Shown here: one piece after another, positions 23,734 to 32,309 of the stretch | Layout: every line of letters starts with the position of its first letter | Numbering within the stretch: position 1 is the first letter of the stretch | NCBI GenBank assembly: GCA_017440565.1 | Contig: JAFSHA010000127.1 | Span: forward strand, 1-36,608 | DNA length: 36,608 nucleotides | Reading direction: 5' to 3' | Source of the DNA: Eggerthellaceae bacterium | GTDB taxonomy: Bacteria; Actinomycetota; Coriobacteriia; Coriobacteriales; Eggerthellaceae | The notes under the pieces: model-generated | Seen by the model: the letters and a program-made list of their open reading frames with translations, nothing else | Database searches by the model: none | What the model was told of the DNA's origin: nothing | Made by a program: the position numbers and the translations under genes

Positions 23734-24270
23734 CTACCATGAGGCGGGCCTGGTAATTACTTCCTCGTCGCGCCGCCACAACACGACGGTGCCCGCTTCG
23801 CGCGTCTTGCGCACATCGATGATGCGCTGGTTCGACGAGCCGCGGAACTTCAGCATGAGCGATTTTTTCGCTTGCACGAAGGGGCCGTCAACCAGCACGT
23901 CGGTGCTTTCGAGCAGCTGGCCTACGGCTGGCCTATCCTGAGCCATGCGCAGCAAATCCTCATACACGTAGCCCGTGTAGGTCCAGATGCCGTAGCCCTC
24001 TCCCTTCAGGCGCCGCGCCAGTTCCGCACAGGCCTCGGGTTGTTCGAAGGGCTCACCGCCGGAAAGCGTGACGTCGCGCACCAAGCCGTTGGCGCGGATC
24101 TCATCCAGCACGCTTTCCACCGTGCGCACCGTGCCTCCATCGAAAGGCTGGCTTTCGGGGTTGTGGCAGCCCGGGCAACAATGCGAGCAGCCCTGCACGA
24201 ACACGGCATAGCGAAGCCCCGGCCCATCCACAATGGAGTCGGCCGCCGTTCCGAAGATCCGTATGTTCAT
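23734..24270 (-). CDS. nrdG: Anaerobic ribonucleotide reductase activating protein
   Basis: 178 residues. It is a radical SAM enzyme that makes the glycyl radical on NrdD. The Fe-S motif is C28-X3-C32-X2-C35 in QGCSHCCPGC, followed by the family's HNPESQPFDGG. TLSGGEPFEQ is the SAM-binding GGE motif. Start at ATG 24270 (MNIRIFGTAADSIVDGPG) matches the family. An in-frame ATG at 24282 would add MGES and is possible; neither has an ideal ribosome-binding site. It lies 116 bases after nrdD, across a terminator-like hairpin. Confidence 0.94.
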   Translation of the reverse strand: MNIRIFGTAADSIVDGPGLRYAVFVQGCSHCCPGCHNPESQPFDGGTVRTVESVLDEIRANGLVRDVTLSGGEPFEQPEACAELARRLKGEGYGIWTYTGYVYEDLLRMAQDRPAVGQLLESTDVLVDGPFVQAKKSLMLKFRGSSNQRIIDVRKTREAGTVVLWRRDEEVITRPASW

Positions 24271-24291
24271 GCTCTCGCCCATGACCCGTTC

Positions 24292-24327
24292 ATTATAAAA
24301 GAAGGCCCGCCCCAAAAGGCAGGCCTT
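24292..24327 (-). terminator. nrdD terminator overlapping a nrdG -10 box
   Basis: On the minus strand AAGGCCTGCC pairs with GGCGGGCCTT (24302-24311 with 24318-24327, one mismatch) and runs into CTTTTATAATG. The U-tract contains a perfect TATAAT (24292-24297), only 10-22 bases before the possible nrdG starts. The element may therefore terminate nrdD and also start a nearly leaderless nrdG transcript. Confidence 0.6.
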
Positions 24328-24370
24328 ACACTTAAGCGACATTTTGAAGCGCGAGTCGGCATCAGAGGCT

Positions 24371-24390
24371 CGCAGGTTGGCGCAACCTAC
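24371..24390 (-). repeat. Short palindrome at the nrdD stop, shared with the argG-argH gap
   Basis: AGGTTG-gcg-CAACCT forms a small hairpin over the nrdD stop codon. The 14-base word CTCGCAGGTTGGCG recurs at 28694-28707. In both places AAGCGACA lies about 20-30 bases to the left, which suggests a minor dispersed intergenic element. Confidence 0.45.
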
Positions 24391-26705
24391 AAAGAATGTT
24401 TCACGCGGTCGCTCTCTTCGGCGCGCTTGGCGTCGTTGAAGCGATCGAGCGTTCCCACCAGGTAGCCCGTGATGCGGCGAATACGCTCGAACTGGTCGTG
24501 CTCGTCCTCGGTACGGCCGCACTTCGGGCACACGTCCTCGATCACGCCGTTGTAACCACACACCGGGTCGCGGTCAACCGGATGGTTGATGCTGCCGTAG
24601 CCCATTCCCTCTTCCTTCATGAAGCGGATAACCGACTCGAAGGCCTCGAGGTTGTCGGACGGGTTGCCGTCAAGCTCGATGTAGCTGATGTGACCGCCGT
24701 TGGTGAGTGCGTGGTAAGGCGCCTCGATCTTGATCTTCTCGAAGGCGTTGATGGGGTAATACACCGGCACGTGGAAGCCGTTGGTGTAGTAGTCACGGTC
24801 GGTCACACCGGGGATAGAGCCGTAGCGCTCGCGATCCATGCGAACGAAGCGACCGGAAAGGCCCTCGGCCGGCGTAGCGATGAGCGTGTAGTTCATGCCG
24901 CGCTCGCGCGAGATGCGGTCAACGTAGCGGCGCATATGACCCACGATCTCCAAGCCCAGGCGCTGCGCCTCGGGGCTTTCGCCATGGTGCTTGCCGGTAA
25001 GGGCCACCAGCGCCTCGGCCAAACCGATGAAGCCCGTGGTCAGCGTGCCATGCTTCAGGATCTCGCGCTGCTCGTCGCCAGCCTTAAGCTTCTCGGAGTC
25101 AATCCACACGCCCTGACCCATGAGGAACGGCGCGTTGTACACCTTCTTGCGCGCCTGGATCTCGAAGCGCTCGTCGAGCTGACCCACGACCAGCGCGAGC
25201 TTCGAGTCAAGCAGATCGAAGAACAGGTCCAAGTCGCCCTTGGCGCGGATGGCCAGACGCGGCAGGTTGATGGAGGTGAAGCTCAGGTTTCCGCGACCGG
25301 GCGTAACCTCGCGCGCGGGGTCGAAGACGTTGCCGATGACGCGGGTGCGGCAGCCCATGTAGGCCACTTCCGTTTCCGGGGTGCCCTTGTAGTACTGCGC
25401 GTTGAACGGCGCGTCCAGGAAGCTGAAGTTGGGGAACAGGCGCTTAGCCGAGCAGCGAATGGCCAGCTTGAACAGGTCGTAGTTCGGATCCTCGGGATTG
25501 TAGTTCACGCCTTCCTTCACGCGGAAGATTTGCACGGGGAAGATGGGCGTCTCGCCCGAGCCCAGGCCGTCCATGGTGGCAAGCAGCATGCTCTTGATGA
25601 CCAAGCGACCCTCGGGGCTGGTGTCGGTGCCGTAGTTCACCGAGCTAAACGGCGTCTGGGCGCCCGCGCGCGAATGCATGGTGTTGAGGTTGTGCACCAA
25701 GGCCTCCATGGCCTGGAACGTGGTGCGCTCGGAATCACGCAGGGCGTTCTTCTTCGCGTAGGCGACAGCCGCGTCGATGTTGGCGGCGGAGATGCCGGCT
25801 TCGGAAAGGCGGGCGCGCAGGATGGTCTCGTACGCTTCGTCCATCTCCATGCTGGCCCACTTGCCAGTAACTTCCTCGATGGCGGCGAGCTCGGCCTCGA
25901 CGAAGGCGCGCTCGTCCTCGATGTCGGTCAGCAGGTCAAGCGCTTCAGCCAGATGCTTCTTGAACAGGCGGCGATACGTCTTGCGCACGCCGTCGGCCAG
26001 ACCGTAGTCGAAGTCGCACACCGACTGGCCGCCGTGCTGGTCGTTCTGATTGGACTGGATGGCGATGCAAGCCAGCGCCGCGTAGCTGGAAATGTCGGAG
26101 GGCTCGCGCAGCACGCCATGGCCGGTGGAGAATCCGCCCGCGAAGAGCTTGCGCAGCTCGATCTGGCAGCACGTGGTGGTGAGGGTATAGAAGTCCATGT
26201 CATGGATGTGAATGTCGCCCTCGCGATGCGCCTTGGCGAACTTCGGATCGAGCACGCACATCTCGTAGAACTGCTTGGCCGATTCGCTTCCGTACTTGAG
26301 CATGGTGCCCATGGCGGTGTCGGCGTCGATGTTGGCGTTCTCGCGCTTCATGTCGGAATCGGACGCCTTCGAGAACGTGATGTCCTTCAGCGTCTTGATG
26401 AGGCGGGAGTTCACGTCGCGCGCGCGGTTGCGCTCGGCGCGATACAGAATGTAAGCCTTGGCGGTTTGCACGAAGCCCGACTCGATGAGCGTCTCTTCCA
26501 CCAGGTCCTGAATGCCCTCGACCGTCGGGGTGCCCTCGATGGCGCCAGCCTCGATCTTGGCAACCACCTTGTCGGCAATCTCGTCGGCCGCCTTACGATC
26601 CTGCATGGCAGCGCACGCCTGGAAGGCCTTCTCCACCGCCTCGGCGATCTTCTCCTTATGGAACGTGGTCGTGCGGCCATCGCGCTTGATGATGGTGGTA
26701 ATCAT
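24387..26705 (-). CDS. nrdD: Class III anaerobic ribonucleoside-triphosphate reductase
   Basis: 772 residues. It reduces NTPs to dNTPs without oxygen, using a glycyl radical. The N-terminal ATP cone (about 1-95) begins MITTIIKRDGRTTTFHKEKI. Family segments include STGHGVLREPSDI, HNLNTMHSRAGAQTPFSSVNYG and CRTRVIGN. The C-terminal zinc site uses CGYNGVIEDVCPKCG, and the glycyl-radical loop reads RRITGYL near the end. It is longer than the about 710-residue E. coli enzyme, mostly through central insertions. ATG 26705 was chosen because it starts the ATP cone; the longer frame to 26795 is Lys/Arg-rich and unlike the family. Tandem NrdR boxes upstream predict repression when dATP is ample. Confidence 0.97.
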   Translation of the reverse strand: MITTIIKRDGRTTTFHKEKIAEAVEKAFQACAAMQDRKAADEIADKVVAKIEAGAIEGTPTVEGIQDLVEETLIESGFVQTAKAYILYRAERNRARDVNSRLIKTLKDITFSKASDSDMKRENANIDADTAMGTMLKYGSESAKQFYEMCVLDPKFAKAHREGDIHIHDMDFYTLTTTCCQIELRKLFAGGFSTGHGVLREPSDISSYAALACIAIQSNQNDQHGGQSVCDFDYGLADGVRKTYRRLFKKHLAEALDLLTDIEDERAFVEAELAAIEEVTGKWASMEMDEAYETILRARLSEAGISAANIDAAVAYAKKNALRDSERTTFQAMEALVHNLNTMHSRAGAQTPFSSVNYGTDTSPEGRLVIKSMLLATMDGLGSGETPIFPVQIFRVKEGVNYNPEDPNYDLFKLAIRCSAKRLFPNFSFLDAPFNAQYYKGTPETEVAYMGCRTRVIGNVFDPAREVTPGRGNLSFTSINLPRLAIRAKGDLDLFFDLLDSKLALVVGQLDERFEIQARKKVYNAPFLMGQGVWIDSEKLKAGDEQREILKHGTLTTGFIGLAEALVALTGKHHGESPEAQRLGLEIVGHMRRYVDRISRERGMNYTLIATPAEGLSGRFVRMDRERYGSIPGVTDRDYYTNGFHVPVYYPINAFEKIKIEAPYHALTNGGHISYIELDGNPSDNLEAFESVIRFMKEEGMGYGSINHPVDRDPVCGYNGVIEDVCPKCGRTEDEHDQFERIRRITGYLVGTLDRFNDAKRAEESDRVKHSL

Positions 26706-27070
26706 GCCTTTTGCCTTCCTAATTCGTTTATGGTCCGTTCGGTTTTGCTTCTGCCGTTCAGCTTGCTGTTTATTTGGCGTTCGCCGGTTTTCCAAACCCC
26801 GCGCCGCGAACGATGCGCAGGGCCTTTGACGATCACTACATGCAGTGCCGAAAAGCGCGTGACGGCGTTATTCAAGCACCGCGCCCATTCCGTTGCTTGA
26901 CCTGTGGTTTCGCTTGATTGCTCAACAAGCTTTCCACAGGCTTTCCAGTTTTGAAACCACAATATATTGTGGTTCGTCTGGTTTGGAATGGGAATATATA
27001 GTAGATAAGAAAAAAATTCGGCGCAAGACTTGACATGCCCCAATGTCATGAATTGCCACCAAATCGCAAT
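26706..27070 (-). promoter_or_regulatory. nrdD promoter region
   Basis: On the minus strand TTGCGC (27021-27026), a 17-bp spacer and TACTAT (26998-27003) make the likely promoter, giving a leader of about 285 nt before nrdD. NrdR box 2 overlaps the -10 and box 1 lies just past the start. An inverted repeat TGACAT-N6-ATGTCA (27031-27048) lies just upstream of the -35 and resembles a Crp/Fnr-type activator site. The long leader (26706-26950) shows no clear terminator or ORF. Confidence 0.65.
26955..27005 (-). promoter_or_regulatory. Tandem NrdR boxes
   Basis: Box 1 (26955-26974) is a 20-bp perfect palindrome with core CCACAATATATTGTGG. Box 2 (about 26990-27005, GGAATATATAGTAG) is weaker. Their centres are 32 bp apart, three helical turns, as known for NrdR operators controlling ribonucleotide reductase genes. 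No nrdR gene is in the window. Confidence 0.85.
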
Positions 27071-27125
27071 AAAAAACACAAGCTCCTCATATATGTTACT
27101 AAAAATATAACATATGTGAGGAGCT
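27071..27125 (-). terminator. argH operon terminator
   Basis: An 18-bp stem (27081-27098 with 27108-27125, one G-U) with a 9-nt loop is followed on the minus strand by TTGTGTTTTTT. It lies about 110 bases past the argH stop and before the nrdD promoter. It insulates the two operons. Confidence 0.85.
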
Positions 27126-27233
27126 ATCGATTCTAACGGCTCTTCGAACCCCGAAACATCAGACTCCAAAAGCGCAGAAATCCCGAACCGCCATCGGAAG
27201 CCAACGACTGGCAAGCCGATACGGCATGCGCAC

Positions 27234-28622
27234 CTACAGGGCGGCAGCGTCGGCCTCGAGGGCCGCCTTCGCCTCCTGCATCTGGATGCGCACAGCCTCA
27301 TGGCCAGTTCCACCGTACGTGGTGCGCGCGGCCACGATGGCCTCCATGTTGAGCGCCTCCACAATGTCGGCCTCGAACAGGTCGCACTCACGCTGGAAGT
27401 CGGCAAGCTCCAAGTCCTCCAAGTCGCAGCCGCGCTTGTCGCACTCGAGCACCAGATGACCCACAACCTCATGCGCCTTACGGAAGGGCAGGCCCTTCTT
27501 TGCCAGGTAATCGGCCACGTCGGTAGCAGCCAGATAGCCCTTCTTCACCTGCGCACGCATAGCGTCGGCGTTCACGCGCATGGTGGCAATCATGCCAGCT
27601 GCGCACACGTAGCAATCCTCCATGGTGCGCGCCGCGTCAAACGCGCCTTCCTTGTCCTCCTGCAGGTCCTTGTTGTAAGCCAGCGGAAGTGACTTCAGCG
27701 TCATGAGCAGACCCACCAGATCTCCCACCACGCGACCCGACTTTCCGCGGATAAGCTCGGCGAAATCGGGGTTTTTCTTCTGCGGCATGATGGATGAACC
27801 CGTGGAGTAGCTGTCGGAAAGGGTGACGAAGCCGAACTCGGAAGTAGACCACAGGATGATTTCCTCGCACAAGCGCGTGAGGTGAATGCTCGAGACGCTG
27901 CAGGCGTACAGCAGGTCAAGCAGGTAGTCGCGATCGGACACCGCGTCAAGCGAGTTGGGAATGACGCGCGCGAAACCCAGCGTCTCAGCCGTCATATGAC
28001 GGTCGAGCGGATAGGTGGTACCAGCCAGCGCCGCGGCGCCAAGAGGGCACGCATCGGCCGCACGATACGCCGCCGCAAGGCGCTCGAAATCGCGCGTGAG
28101 CATCCACACGTAGGCGAGCATGTGGTGACTGAACAGCACCGGCTGCGCATGCTGCAGGTGCGTGTAGCCCGGCAACAGCACGTCGAAATTCGCCTCTGCC
28201 TGGTCCACGAGCGCGCGGCGCAGCTCAATGTTAGCGGCCATGAGGTCACGGCAGCGGCGCTTGATGAACAGGCGCGTGTCGGTAGCAACCTGGTCGTTGC
28301 GGCTGCGGCCCGTGTGCAGGCGCGCGCCCGCATCGCCGATGCGCGCAATGAGCTTGCTTTCGATGGACATGTGGATGTCCTCGTCATTGATGTCGAAGGG
28401 AAACTCGCCCGCCTCGATCTCGGAAAGGATCTCGTCAAGGCCGGCATGGATGGCATCGCGGTCTTCCGCGGAAATGACGCCGCGCGCAGCCAGCATGGCG
28501 GAATGCGCCTTCGACCCGGCGATATCCTCGGCGTACATCTCCTTGTCAACAGGAAGCGAGGCCCCGAAACGCTGCGTGAACTCGCTCACGCCCTCCTCGA
28601 ACCTTCCACCCCAAAGCGCCAT
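27234..28622 (-). CDS. argH: Argininosuccinate lyase
   Basis: 462 residues; cleaves argininosuccinate to arginine and fumarate, the last step of arginine synthesis. The fumarase/ASL signature GSSIMPQKKNP places catalytic S276 and K282. HTGRSRNDQVATD (103-115) and GYTHLQHAQP (152-161) are the other conserved blocks. ATG 28622 follows AAAGGAC. The in-frame TTG codons six bases upstream are less likely. It is the last gene of the arg cluster, separated from argG by 140 bases filled with hairpins. Confidence 0.97.
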   Translation of the reverse strand: MALWGGRFEEGVSEFTQRFGASLPVDKEMYAEDIAGSKAHSAMLAARGVISAEDRDAIHAGLDEILSEIEAGEFPFDINDEDIHMSIESKLIARIGDAGARLHTGRSRNDQVATDTRLFIKRRCRDLMAANIELRRALVDQAEANFDVLLPGYTHLQHAQPVLFSHHMLAYVWMLTRDFERLAAAYRAADACPLGAAALAGTTYPLDRHMTAETLGFARVIPNSLDAVSDRDYLLDLLYACSVSSIHLTRLCEEIILWSTSEFGFVTLSDSYSTGSSIMPQKKNPDFAELIRGKSGRVVGDLVGLLMTLKSLPLAYNKDLQEDKEGAFDAARTMEDCYVCAAGMIATMRVNADAMRAQVKKGYLAATDVADYLAKKGLPFRKAHEVVGHLVLECDKRGCDLEDLELADFQRECDLFEADIVEALNMEAIVAARTTYGGTGHEAVRIQMQEAKAALEADAAAL

Positions 28623-28646
28623 CAACAAGTCCTTTCAATCAAAAAT

Positions 28647-28755
28647 GTGTCGCTTAACGCTACAAGCATCAAGCGACACGCCCATTTCACCAACTCGCAG
28701 GTTGGCGTAGTAAGTCAGCGAGCGGATCCGGCGGCCGTCAGGCCGACGGACCCGC
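28647..28755. repeat. Three hairpins in the argG-argH gap
   Basis: GTGTCGCTT/AAGCGACAC (28647-28655 with 28671-28679) is a perfect 9-bp stem. CCAAC/GTTGG (28690-28705) follows, then a 15-bp stem with two mismatches and a GTCA loop (28722-28736 with 28741-28755). The last shares its CCGTCAGGC core with the repeats at 45-69 and 139-164. None has a U-tract. They may tune argH expression or protect the argG message. Confidence 0.65.
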
Positions 28756-28762
28756 AAAAAGC

Positions 28763-29989
28763 TTAAAAGATGTCCTGACCAGCCTGGCGACGATTCTCAG
28801 CCCAGGTCTTGCCAGCCAGGGCAAACAGGTTGATGAAGCCCTTGGCGGAAGCATGGTCGAAGATGTCGCCCTCATCGTAGGTGGCGAGGTCCTTGTTATA
28901 CAGCGAGAACTCGCTCTTGCGGCCCACGACGGTGCAGGTGCCCTTGTAGAACTTCAGGCGAACGGTGCCGCTCACGTGCTTCTGCGTCTCCTCGATGAAG
29001 GCGTTGAGCGCGTCAGTCAGCGGGGCGAACCACATGCCGTTGTACACCTGCGTGGCCCACGTCTGCTCGATGCCCAGCTTGTAGTGCTGCACGTCGCGCT
29101 CGAGCGTCAGAGCCTCAAGCGCCTTGTGCGCGGTGATGAGGGAAAGCGCGCCCGGCACCTCGTAGCACTCGCGGCTCTTCACGCCCACGAGGCGGTTCTC
29201 GATAAGATCGAGACGACCGAAGCCATGCTTGCCAGCGATGGCGTTCATGTCATACAGGATGTCCAGGTAGCTCTTCTCCACCCCGTCGATAGCGCAGGGG
29301 ATGCCCTTCTCGAAGGTGACCTCGACGAAGCCGGGCTCATCGGGAGCCTCCTCGGGATGGCCGGTCATGGTGTAGATGTCGGTAGGCGGAGCAGCCCACG
29401 GATCCTCCAGCACGCCGCACTCGATGGCGCGGCCCCACACGTTGTCGTCGATGGAGTACGGAGCCTTCTCGGTGGTGGGAACCTCGACGCCGTGCTCGCG
29501 CGCCCACTCCATTTCCTGCGGACGGGTCTTGAACTCCCACTCGCGCACCGGGGCGATGATCTCGATGGTGGGATCGAGCATCATGATGGACGTCTCGAAA
29601 CGCACCTGGTCGTTGCCCTTGCCCGTGCAGCCATGCGCGATGTACTTGGCGCCGTACTCATGCGCGATGTCGACCAGGTACTTGGAAATAAGAGGACGGG
29701 AAAGCGCGGAAAGCAGCGGGTACTGGTTCTCGTACAGGGCGTTGGCATGCAGCGCGCGGTTCAGGTAATGGTTGGCGAACTCCTCGCGCATGTCGACGAC
29801 CAGCGCTTCGATGGCGCCGGTACGCAGGGCCTTCTGGCGAATGGCCTCAAGACCGTCATGCTCCTGTCCGACCTCGCCCACGACGGCGATGATGTCGAGG
29901 TTCTTCTCCTCCTGAAGCCACTTGATGCACACCGAGGTGTCAAGACCACCCGAGTATGCCAATACGCACTTTTCCCTCTGCTCTGCCAT
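28763..29989 (-). CDS. argG: Argininosuccinate synthase
   Basis: 408 residues; joins citrulline and aspartate with ATP to make argininosuccinate. The ATP pyrophosphatase P-loop is AYSGGLDTSV (10-19). The citrulline/aspartate-binding segments AHGCTGKGNDQVRFE and YSIDDNVWGRAIECG are conserved, as is LTDALNAFIE near the C terminus. AAAGGG precedes the ATG. It follows argD by 73 bases, a gap containing a small CGTCATG/CATGACG hairpin. Citrulline must come from an ornithine carbamoyltransferase encoded outside the window. Confidence 0.98.
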   Translation of the reverse strand: MAEQREKCVLAYSGGLDTSVCIKWLQEEKNLDIIAVVGEVGQEHDGLEAIRQKALRTGAIEALVVDMREEFANHYLNRALHANALYENQYPLLSALSRPLISKYLVDIAHEYGAKYIAHGCTGKGNDQVRFETSIMMLDPTIEIIAPVREWEFKTRPQEMEWAREHGVEVPTTEKAPYSIDDNVWGRAIECGVLEDPWAAPPTDIYTMTGHPEEAPDEPGFVEVTFEKGIPCAIDGVEKSYLDILYDMNAIAGKHGFGRLDLIENRLVGVKSRECYEVPGALSLITAHKALEALTLERDVQHYKLGIEQTWATQVYNGMWFAPLTDALNAFIEETQKHVSGTVRLKFYKGTCTVVGRKSEFSLYNKDLATYDEGDIFDHASAKGFINLFALAGKTWAENRRQAGQDIF

Positions 29990-30040
29990 GTTCGTTTCCC
30001 TTTCTTATATGTATGGCTGGACTGAGTTTTCGTGTAACTT

Positions 30041-30060
30041 CGTCATGATAGTGCATGACG
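30041..30060 (-). terminator. Small hairpin after argD stop
   Basis: CGTCATG and CATGACG (perfect 7-bp stem, 6-nt loop) begin two bases past the argD stop. No U-tract follows, so it is probably a weak pause or processing site inside the operon. Confidence 0.35.
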
Positions 30061-30062
30061 GT

Positions 30063-31295
30063 TTAGCTTGCCAGAATCGCCCCCAGCTTTTCGACGAGCA
30101 CGTCGATATGCGTCTTCTCGCACACAAGGGGCGGAAGGAAGCGCAGCGTAGTGGGGCCGGTCGTGTTGAGCAGCAAGCCCGCATCAAGGCCTGCCGCAAC
30201 CACATCGCCCGCCGCGGGCGCGCCCTCGCCAAGCTCGGCAGCAACCATAAGGCCGTATCCGCGCACCTCAATGACGTGCGGAAGGGCGGCCAGCTTCTCA
30301 CGCAAGTAGGCGCCAACTTCCTCGACGTGATCCTCGAAACCGCCCTGGGCAAGCGTGGTCAGCGTGGCGTGCGCGGCGGCCACTGCCAAGCAGCTGCCAC
30401 CGAACGTAGAGCCGTGGTCACCCGGCTGGAAGGTGTCGGCAATGTCGGCGCGCGCGGCGCACATGCCGGTGGGCATGCCGCCGGCCACGCCCTTGGCGAT
30501 GGTCACGATATCGGGGGTGACGCCCAAATGCTGGAAGCCGAAGGGCTTGCCGGTGCGGAAGATTCCACACTGAACCTCGTCGGCAATGAGCAGGGCGCCG
30601 TTCTCGTCGCACAGGCTGCGCACGCCGGCCAAGAACTCTGGCGTACAGGGATGCACACCGCATTCGCCCTGGATAGGCTCGACCATGACGGCGCAAATCT
30701 GGCCTTTCATCTGGTCGAACAGGCTGCGCAGCGCCTCGATGTCGTTAATGGGGCTGTAGGCGAAGCCACCCGGCAGCGGCTGGAAGGCCTCCTGCTTGGC
30801 GGGTTGGGCAGTAGCGGCAAGCGTTGCCAGCGTACGTCCGTGGAAGCTGCGCTTGAGCGTCACGATGGTGCGTGCGGGCTCGACGCCGGCCTCTTCGGCA
30901 ACGCGACGCGCATGCAGGCGGGCAAGCTTGATGGCGCACTCGTTGGCCTCGGCACCGGTGTTCGCGAAAAACGTCTTCCACGTGACCTCGTCCTTTTCGG
31001 GCAGTGCAGCGGAAAGCAGCTCGGAAAGCAGCTTTGCCACTTCGCCGCGCTTCTCGATGTAGTAGTAGTTGCTCACATGAATGAGCGTCTCGGCCTGGTG
31101 CTGCAGAGCCTCCGCCAACGCCGGATGGCAATGGCCCAGGCTCACCGCGCCCACGCCGGACACGAAGTCCAAGTACTCGTTGCCGGCGTCGTCGACCACC
31201 GTCATGCCCTTGCCGGAAACCAGCTGCACGCCCTTGCGGCCGTACGTGTGCATAAGGTAGGCGTCTTCAAGTTGTTTCTGCTGATCAAAGGTCAT
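30063..31295 (-). CDS. argD: Acetylornithine aminotransferase
   Basis: 410 residues; class III PLP-dependent aminotransferase moving an amino group from glutamate to N-acetylglutamate semialdehyde. K268 in VTIAKGVAGG is the Schiff-base lysine. ADEVQCGIFRTGK (238-250) holds the conserved Asp that pairs with the PLP nitrogen, and NTGAEANE (112-119) binds the phosphate. ATG 31295 was chosen for its AAGGA site; a start at 31325 lacks one. It lies between argB and argG in the operon. The enzyme may also act in lysine synthesis, which cannot be judged here. Confidence 0.96.
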   Translation of the reverse strand: MTFDQQKQLEDAYLMHTYGRKGVQLVSGKGMTVVDDAGNEYLDFVSGVGAVSLGHCHPALAEALQHQAETLIHVSNYYYIEKRGEVAKLLSELLSAALPEKDEVTWKTFFANTGAEANECAIKLARLHARRVAEEAGVEPARTIVTLKRSFHGRTLATLAATAQPAKQEAFQPLPGGFAYSPINDIEALRSLFDQMKGQICAVMVEPIQGECGVHPCTPEFLAGVRSLCDENGALLIADEVQCGIFRTGKPFGFQHLGVTPDIVTIAKGVAGGMPTGMCAARADIADTFQPGDHGSTFGGSCLAVAAAHATLTTLAQGGFEDHVEEVGAYLREKLAALPHVIEVRGYGLMVAAELGEGAPAAGDVVAAGLDAGLLLNTTGPTTLRFLPPLVCEKTHIDVLVEKLGAILAS

Positions 31296-31358
31296 ATAAG
31301 GATCCTTCCCATTCTCAAAACGCACCGCTGTTGACTCTCGGCGAATACGGCGCGCCCG

Positions 31359-32309
31359 CTATTCGATGTTCTCAGCAAGCTTGGCGGCGAAGTTGCCAAG
31401 CGGCTGGGCGGTGAAGGACTCCACGTCGTCGCGGCCCGTCACCATGGTGCCGATACCCTTGTCGGTAAGCAGCTCGAGCAGAAGCGCGTTGTCGATGGTG
31501 CCGTTCAGGATGTGTGCGCGTGCGACGCCCGCCTCGAGTGCGTGCACGCAGCTGGAAAGCTTCGGGATCATGCCCGTCGAGATGCTTCCCTCCTCCACCA
31601 TGCGCTTGGCCTCGTCAACCGTCATGCGCGAGATAAGCGTGTCGCGGTTGGGGTAGTCCTCGAACAGGCCGTCGACGTCGGTCAGGAAGACCACCTTGTG
31701 CGCGCCGATGGCCGCGGCAATGTGGCCGGCGGCAACGTCGGCGTTGATGTTGTAGCAGCCGCCGTCTTCGCCCATGCCGATGGTGGCCACCACGGGAATG
31801 TAGTCGGAGGCTACAAGGTCTTCCAAAAGCGAGGTGTTGATGCGCGTGATGCGCCCCACGCGCCCAAGCGCTGGGTCAGCCTGCTCGGCCATGATGATGC
31901 CCGCATCGGCACCCGAGATGCCCACAGCCATGGTGCCGTGCTCGTTCATGGCAGCTACGAGCTCCTGGTTAACCTGGCCGGTAAGCACCATGCGCACGAC
32001 CTCCATGGCCTCGTCGGTGGTCACGCGCTGGCCGTCGACGAACTCGACGGGAAGCTGGAACTTCTCCATCACCTTGTTGATGGCCTTGCCGCCGCCGTGC
32101 ACCACCACCGGGTTCACGCCGATGATCTTAAGCAGCACGATGTCGGCCATAACCTCGGCGCGCAGGTGCTCATCCTCCATAGCCGAGCCACCATACTTGA
32201 TGACGATGGTCTTGCCGGTGACGTTCTTGATCCAGGGCATCGCCTCGGTCAGAACCTCGCCGGTTATGCTGGAAACGCCGTTCGGGCGCGTTTGCGTGTC
32301 GTAATTCAT
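31359..32309 (-). CDS. argB: Acetylglutamate kinase
   Basis: 316 residues; phosphorylates N-acetylglutamate, the second step of the cyclic pathway. Amino-acid-kinase motifs are present: IVIKYGGSAM for the ATP phosphates, VVHGGGKAIN for the substrate, and FLTDVDGLFED. ATG 32309 overlaps the argJ stop by four bases (ATGA), indicating coupling. The N-terminal extension of about 25 residues resembles the arginine-sensing helix seen in feedback-inhibited, hexameric kinases, so end-product inhibition is plausible. It precedes argD by 63 bases. Confidence 0.96.
   Translation of the reverse strand: MNYDTQTRPNGVSSITGEVLTEAMPWIKNVTGKTIVIKYGGSAMEDEHLRAEVMADIVLLKIIGVNPVVVHGGGKAINKVMEKFQLPVEFVDGQRVTTDEAMEVVRMVLTGQVNQELVAAMNEHGTMAVGISGADAGIIMAEQADPALGRVGRITRINTSLLEDLVASDYIPVVATIGMGEDGGCYNINADVAAGHIAAAIGAHKVVFLTDVDGLFEDYPNRDTLISRMTVDEAKRMVEEGSISTGMIPKLSSCVHALEAGVARAHILNGTIDNALLLELLTDKGIGTMVTGRDDVESFTAQPLGNFAAKLAENIE

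Noticed and set aside
21633-23756. Long plus-strand frame across the kinase, regulator and mscS genes
   Set aside because: It is antisense to three genes with intact catalytic motifs and has no domain of its own.
24396-26900. Long plus-strand frame opposite nrdD
   Set aside because: It is a shadow of nrdD and runs through its NrdR-controlled leader. No protein features were seen.
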